Positions 62,126 to 64,000 of a stretch of 64,000 bases of DNA are shown here, piece after piece. Below the pieces are notes generated by a model. That model made no database searches. It saw only the letters and a program-made list of their open reading frames with translations, and had not been told where the DNA came from. Position 1 is the stretch's first letter. The number at the start of each line of letters is the position of its first letter. The translations under genes and the position numbers were made by a program. The stretch is from the NCBI RefSeq assembly GCF_000178835.2, contig NC_015275.1, positions 2,625,001 to 2,689,000 of the forward strand, written 5' to 3'. This DNA is from Cellulosilyticum lentocellum DSM 5427. Its GTDB lineage: Bacteria; Bacillota; Clostridia; Lachnospirales; Cellulosilyticaceae.

Positions 62126-62575
62126 TCACTCCTTTTGATTCGCTCTGTATTTATATGTAACTATTTCATCTACTACATTATTTTCATTTCGCTTTTCTTC
62201 TTCTTTATAATCTTCTAACTGAAGCTCTTTCAAATTCTCTAGTATTTTTCGTTCTTTGACGGCTTCTACTAGTTCTTCTCGCCTTTGCTCTACTTTTTTT
62301 GCCGCTAAGTCAATTTCCTCATTTTTAGAATGAATAGCTTCCTCCATATAATTGGAATAATAATTAAGCTGCCTTAATTGTATGATATTTACTTTTTCAT
62401 GAGATTGAATTTTTGCTTCTTTATATGCCATTTCTCTTTGCTTCACCAATACTTCTTTTTCAGCCTTTGCTTTTTCATGACATTGATGTGCTAGCCCTAA
62501 TTCTCTCTTTTTGCTTTCTTCTAGCTTTTCTTTTAAAGCTAAAATAGGTTCCAATTTATACTTAAACATATTCAC
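62126..62575 (-). CDS. fliJ: Flagellar export protein FliJ
   Basis: 149 residues, a long coiled coil with almost no hydrophobic core (FKYKLEPILALKEKLEESKKRELG, ending KEEEKRNENNVVDEIVTYKY). The size, position between fliI and the MotE-like gene, and FliJ-like ends support the call. It couples the export ATPase to FlhA. It is four bases after fliI. Confidence 0.9.
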   Translation of the reverse strand: MNMFKYKLEPILALKEKLEESKKRELGLAHQCHEKAKAEKEVLVKQREMAYKEAKIQSHEKVNIIQLRQLNYYSNYMEEAIHSKNEEIDLAAKKVEQRREELVEAVKERKILENLKELQLEDYKEEEKRNENNVVDEIVTYKYRANQKE

Positions 62576-62578
62576 ACC

Positions 62579-63880
62579 CTAACTAATTATTTCCTGCATA
62601 TGATGTAAAGTATTTTCAAACTCAACCTTTTCACCCACTGATTGACATAGAAACTCATTGATGAATTTCATCTTGTCAATAGCTGCATCAATTTCCTCAC
62701 TGCTTCCCTTATTATAGGCCCCTACATTAATTAAGTCTTCTGCTTCCTTATATACAGCCATATGTTTTTTTATCTCTCTAGCATAAGTTTTATGTTGGTC
62801 TGAAACAATATTGCTCATAACCCTGGATATACTAGCTAGTACATCTATTGCTGGATAATGTCCCTTATTAGCTAATTTTCTAGATAATACGATATGTCCA
62901 TCTAGTATGCCTCTCGCTGTATCTGTAATAGGTTCGTTAAAATCATCTCCATCAACTAGAACGGTATACATACCTGTAATACTTCCTTTATCTGAATTAC
63001 CTGCCCTTTCCAGAAGCTTTGGCATTTGTGCAAAAACTGATGGCGTATAACCTCTAGAAACAGGTGGTTCTCCAATAGCAAGGCCTATTTCCCTCTGTGC
63101 CATTGAAAACCTTGTGAGAGAATCCATCATAAGAAGCACATCTTTTCCTTGAGCTCTAAAATGTTCTGCTAAAGCTGTTGCTGTCATAGCGGCTTTAAGG
63201 CGCATGAGTGCAGGTTGATCAGAAGTAGCTACAACTACTATAGATCGCTTAAGACCTTCTGCTTGCAAGTCATTTTCGATAAACTCTCTTACCTCTCTAC
63301 CTCGTTCTCCTATTAGGGCTATAATATTTATATCGGACAAAGCATTCCTTGCAATCATACCCATTAACGTACTTTTTCCTACCCCACTACCTGCAAATAT
63401 TCCTATCCTTTGTCCCTTTCCTACAGTTAACATGCCATCAATAGCACGTACACCTAACTGTAGTGGAATAGTGATACGATTTCTTGTAAGTGGATTAGGT
63501 GCTGTATTATCAATAGGTACTTGATACCTGCAGTGCAGTTCATCACCATTAATAGGTTTTGCTCGCCAATCTACTACTTTTCCTAATAAACTTTCATCTA
63601 CTTTTACACTCAGTTTATCACCATAAGCTAATACTTCACACCCAGGACCAATACCCTCTAGATTACCTAATGGCATTAATAATAAGTACTCGTCCTTAAA
63701 TCCCACTACTTCAGCAGTGACTAGTTCTTTTTTTCCTCTGGGTTGAATATAACAAATATCTCCTATGTTAGCTATTGGACCCAAGGTCTCAATACTCATT
63801 CCAACCACTCTCGTTACCCTACCTTTATAGGTCCACAGCTGGCTTTTTGTAGCCTGTTCATACCTTTTAAAATCAATCAT
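62579..63880 (-). CDS. fliI: Flagellum-specific export ATPase FliI
   Basis: 433 residues. F1-ATPase beta-like: Walker A IGIFAGSGVGKSTLMGMIARN (split after GVGKST), Walker B VLLMMDSLTRFSMAQREIGLA and GEPPVSRGYTPSVFAQMPKLLER (split after SRGYTPS). It powers delivery of export substrates. It lies just after fliH. Confidence 0.97.
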   Translation of the reverse strand: MIDFKRYEQATKSQLWTYKGRVTRVVGMSIETLGPIANIGDICYIQPRGKKELVTAEVVGFKDEYLLLMPLGNLEGIGPGCEVLAYGDKLSVKVDESLLGKVVDWRAKPINGDELHCRYQVPIDNTAPNPLTRNRITIPLQLGVRAIDGMLTVGKGQRIGIFAGSGVGKSTLMGMIARNALSDINIIALIGERGREVREFIENDLQAEGLKRSIVVVATSDQPALMRLKAAMTATALAEHFRAQGKDVLLMMDSLTRFSMAQREIGLAIGEPPVSRGYTPSVFAQMPKLLERAGNSDKGSITGMYTVLVDGDDFNEPITDTARGILDGHIVLSRKLANKGHYPAIDVLASISRVMSNIVSDQHKTYAREIKKHMAVYKEAEDLINVGAYNKGSSEEIDAAIDKMKFINEFLCQSVGEKVEFENTLHHMQEIIS

Positions 63881-63888
63881 ATTATCCC

Positions 63889-64000
63889 CTACTTTGCATT
63901 CATTAAGATTCTTGTATCATTAATAACACGCTCAAGTCCTTGCGAGATATCATACACAATACTTCCTTGATTGAATTCAATCATACAAGTGGTTTCATTA
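63889..64000 (-). CDS. fliH: Flagellar assembly protein FliH, C-terminal end only
   Basis: 36 codons and the TAG stop (63889-63891) are in the window; the rest lies beyond the right edge. The visible end, TCMIEFNQGSIVYDISQGLERV, matches the C-terminal strands and helix of FliH (pattern IET--G-IDA-I--QLER), and it stands directly before fliI in the usual order. FliH restrains and positions the export ATPase. Confidence 0.8.
   Translation of the reverse strand, partial: NETTCMIEFNQGSIVYDISQGLERVINDTRILMNAK

Noticed and set aside
1-64000. CRISPR arrays, transposons, prophage, tRNA or rRNA genes
   Set aside because: No regularly spaced repeats, transposase motifs, terminal inverted repeats or recognisable tRNA/rRNA sequences were seen on reading both strands.

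Overview
The window comes from a low-GC, anaerobic, motile member of the Clostridia (Bacillota). The evidence is the AT-rich codon use, AGGAGG-type ribosome binding sites before most genes, an electron-bifurcating type NADH/ferredoxin [FeFe] hydrogenase, FliY and CheC/CheD type chemotaxis, and the Gram-positive order rimP-nusA-ylxR-ylxQ-infB. A Lachnospirales/Cellulosilyticum-like host fits, but that is recollection rather than a search result. Almost everything lies on the minus strand. No tRNA, rRNA, CRISPR array, prophage or insertion sequence was seen.

Layout, left to right. 1-5069: a cut-off cyclophilin, a DUF1292 protein with a Cys/His-rich head, a second cyclophilin, an M18 aminopeptidase, and a secreted L,D-transpeptidase broken into two frames at an A7 tract. 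5070-17172: a hydrogenase region. Transcribed right to left, it starts with an AlbA/Schlafen-type protein, two DRTGG proteins, an RsbW-like ATPase, a hydrogenase-like sensor paralogue and a PHP protein. The catalytic operon hydC-[2Fe-2S]-hydB-hydA follows, behind a promoter with a near-perfect Rex-type palindrome. Last come a PAS-containing sensory hydrogenase and a SpoIIE-type phosphatase under their own promoter. 17395-21309: accessory genes, including a DUF4397 protein, a flavin reductase, a plus-strand stand-alone PEP-utilizer phosphohistidine domain protein behind a probable leader-peptide attenuator, a small unknown protein and a CPBP protease.

21377-39033: the housekeeping block. It holds the rimP-nusA-rnpM-ylxQ-infB-rbfA-truB-ribF-rpsO-pnp translation/RNA operon and the rpsB-tsf-pyrH-frr-uppS-cdsA-dxr-rseP-ispG block (translation, isoprenoid and lipid precursors). 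Clear promoters and leader hairpins precede rpsO, rimP and rpsB, and a long hairpin lies between rpsO and pnp. 39181-64000: a fla/che operon running right to left from fliH (cut) through fliI, fliJ, a MotE-like gene, fliK, flgD, flgE, flbD, motA, motB, fliL, fliM, fliY, cheY, fliO-R, flhB, flhA, flhF, flhG, cheB, cheA, cheW, cheC, cheD and sigD to three small genes. CheB here lacks its receiver domain.

The most interesting regions are the uORF/attenuator plus orphan phosphohistidine-domain gene (19119-19999), the hydrogenase/signalling assembly with its Rex-like operator, the frameshifted L,D-transpeptidase, and the receiver-less CheB. Where a start codon was moved downstream from the longest open frame, the reason is given in the entry.
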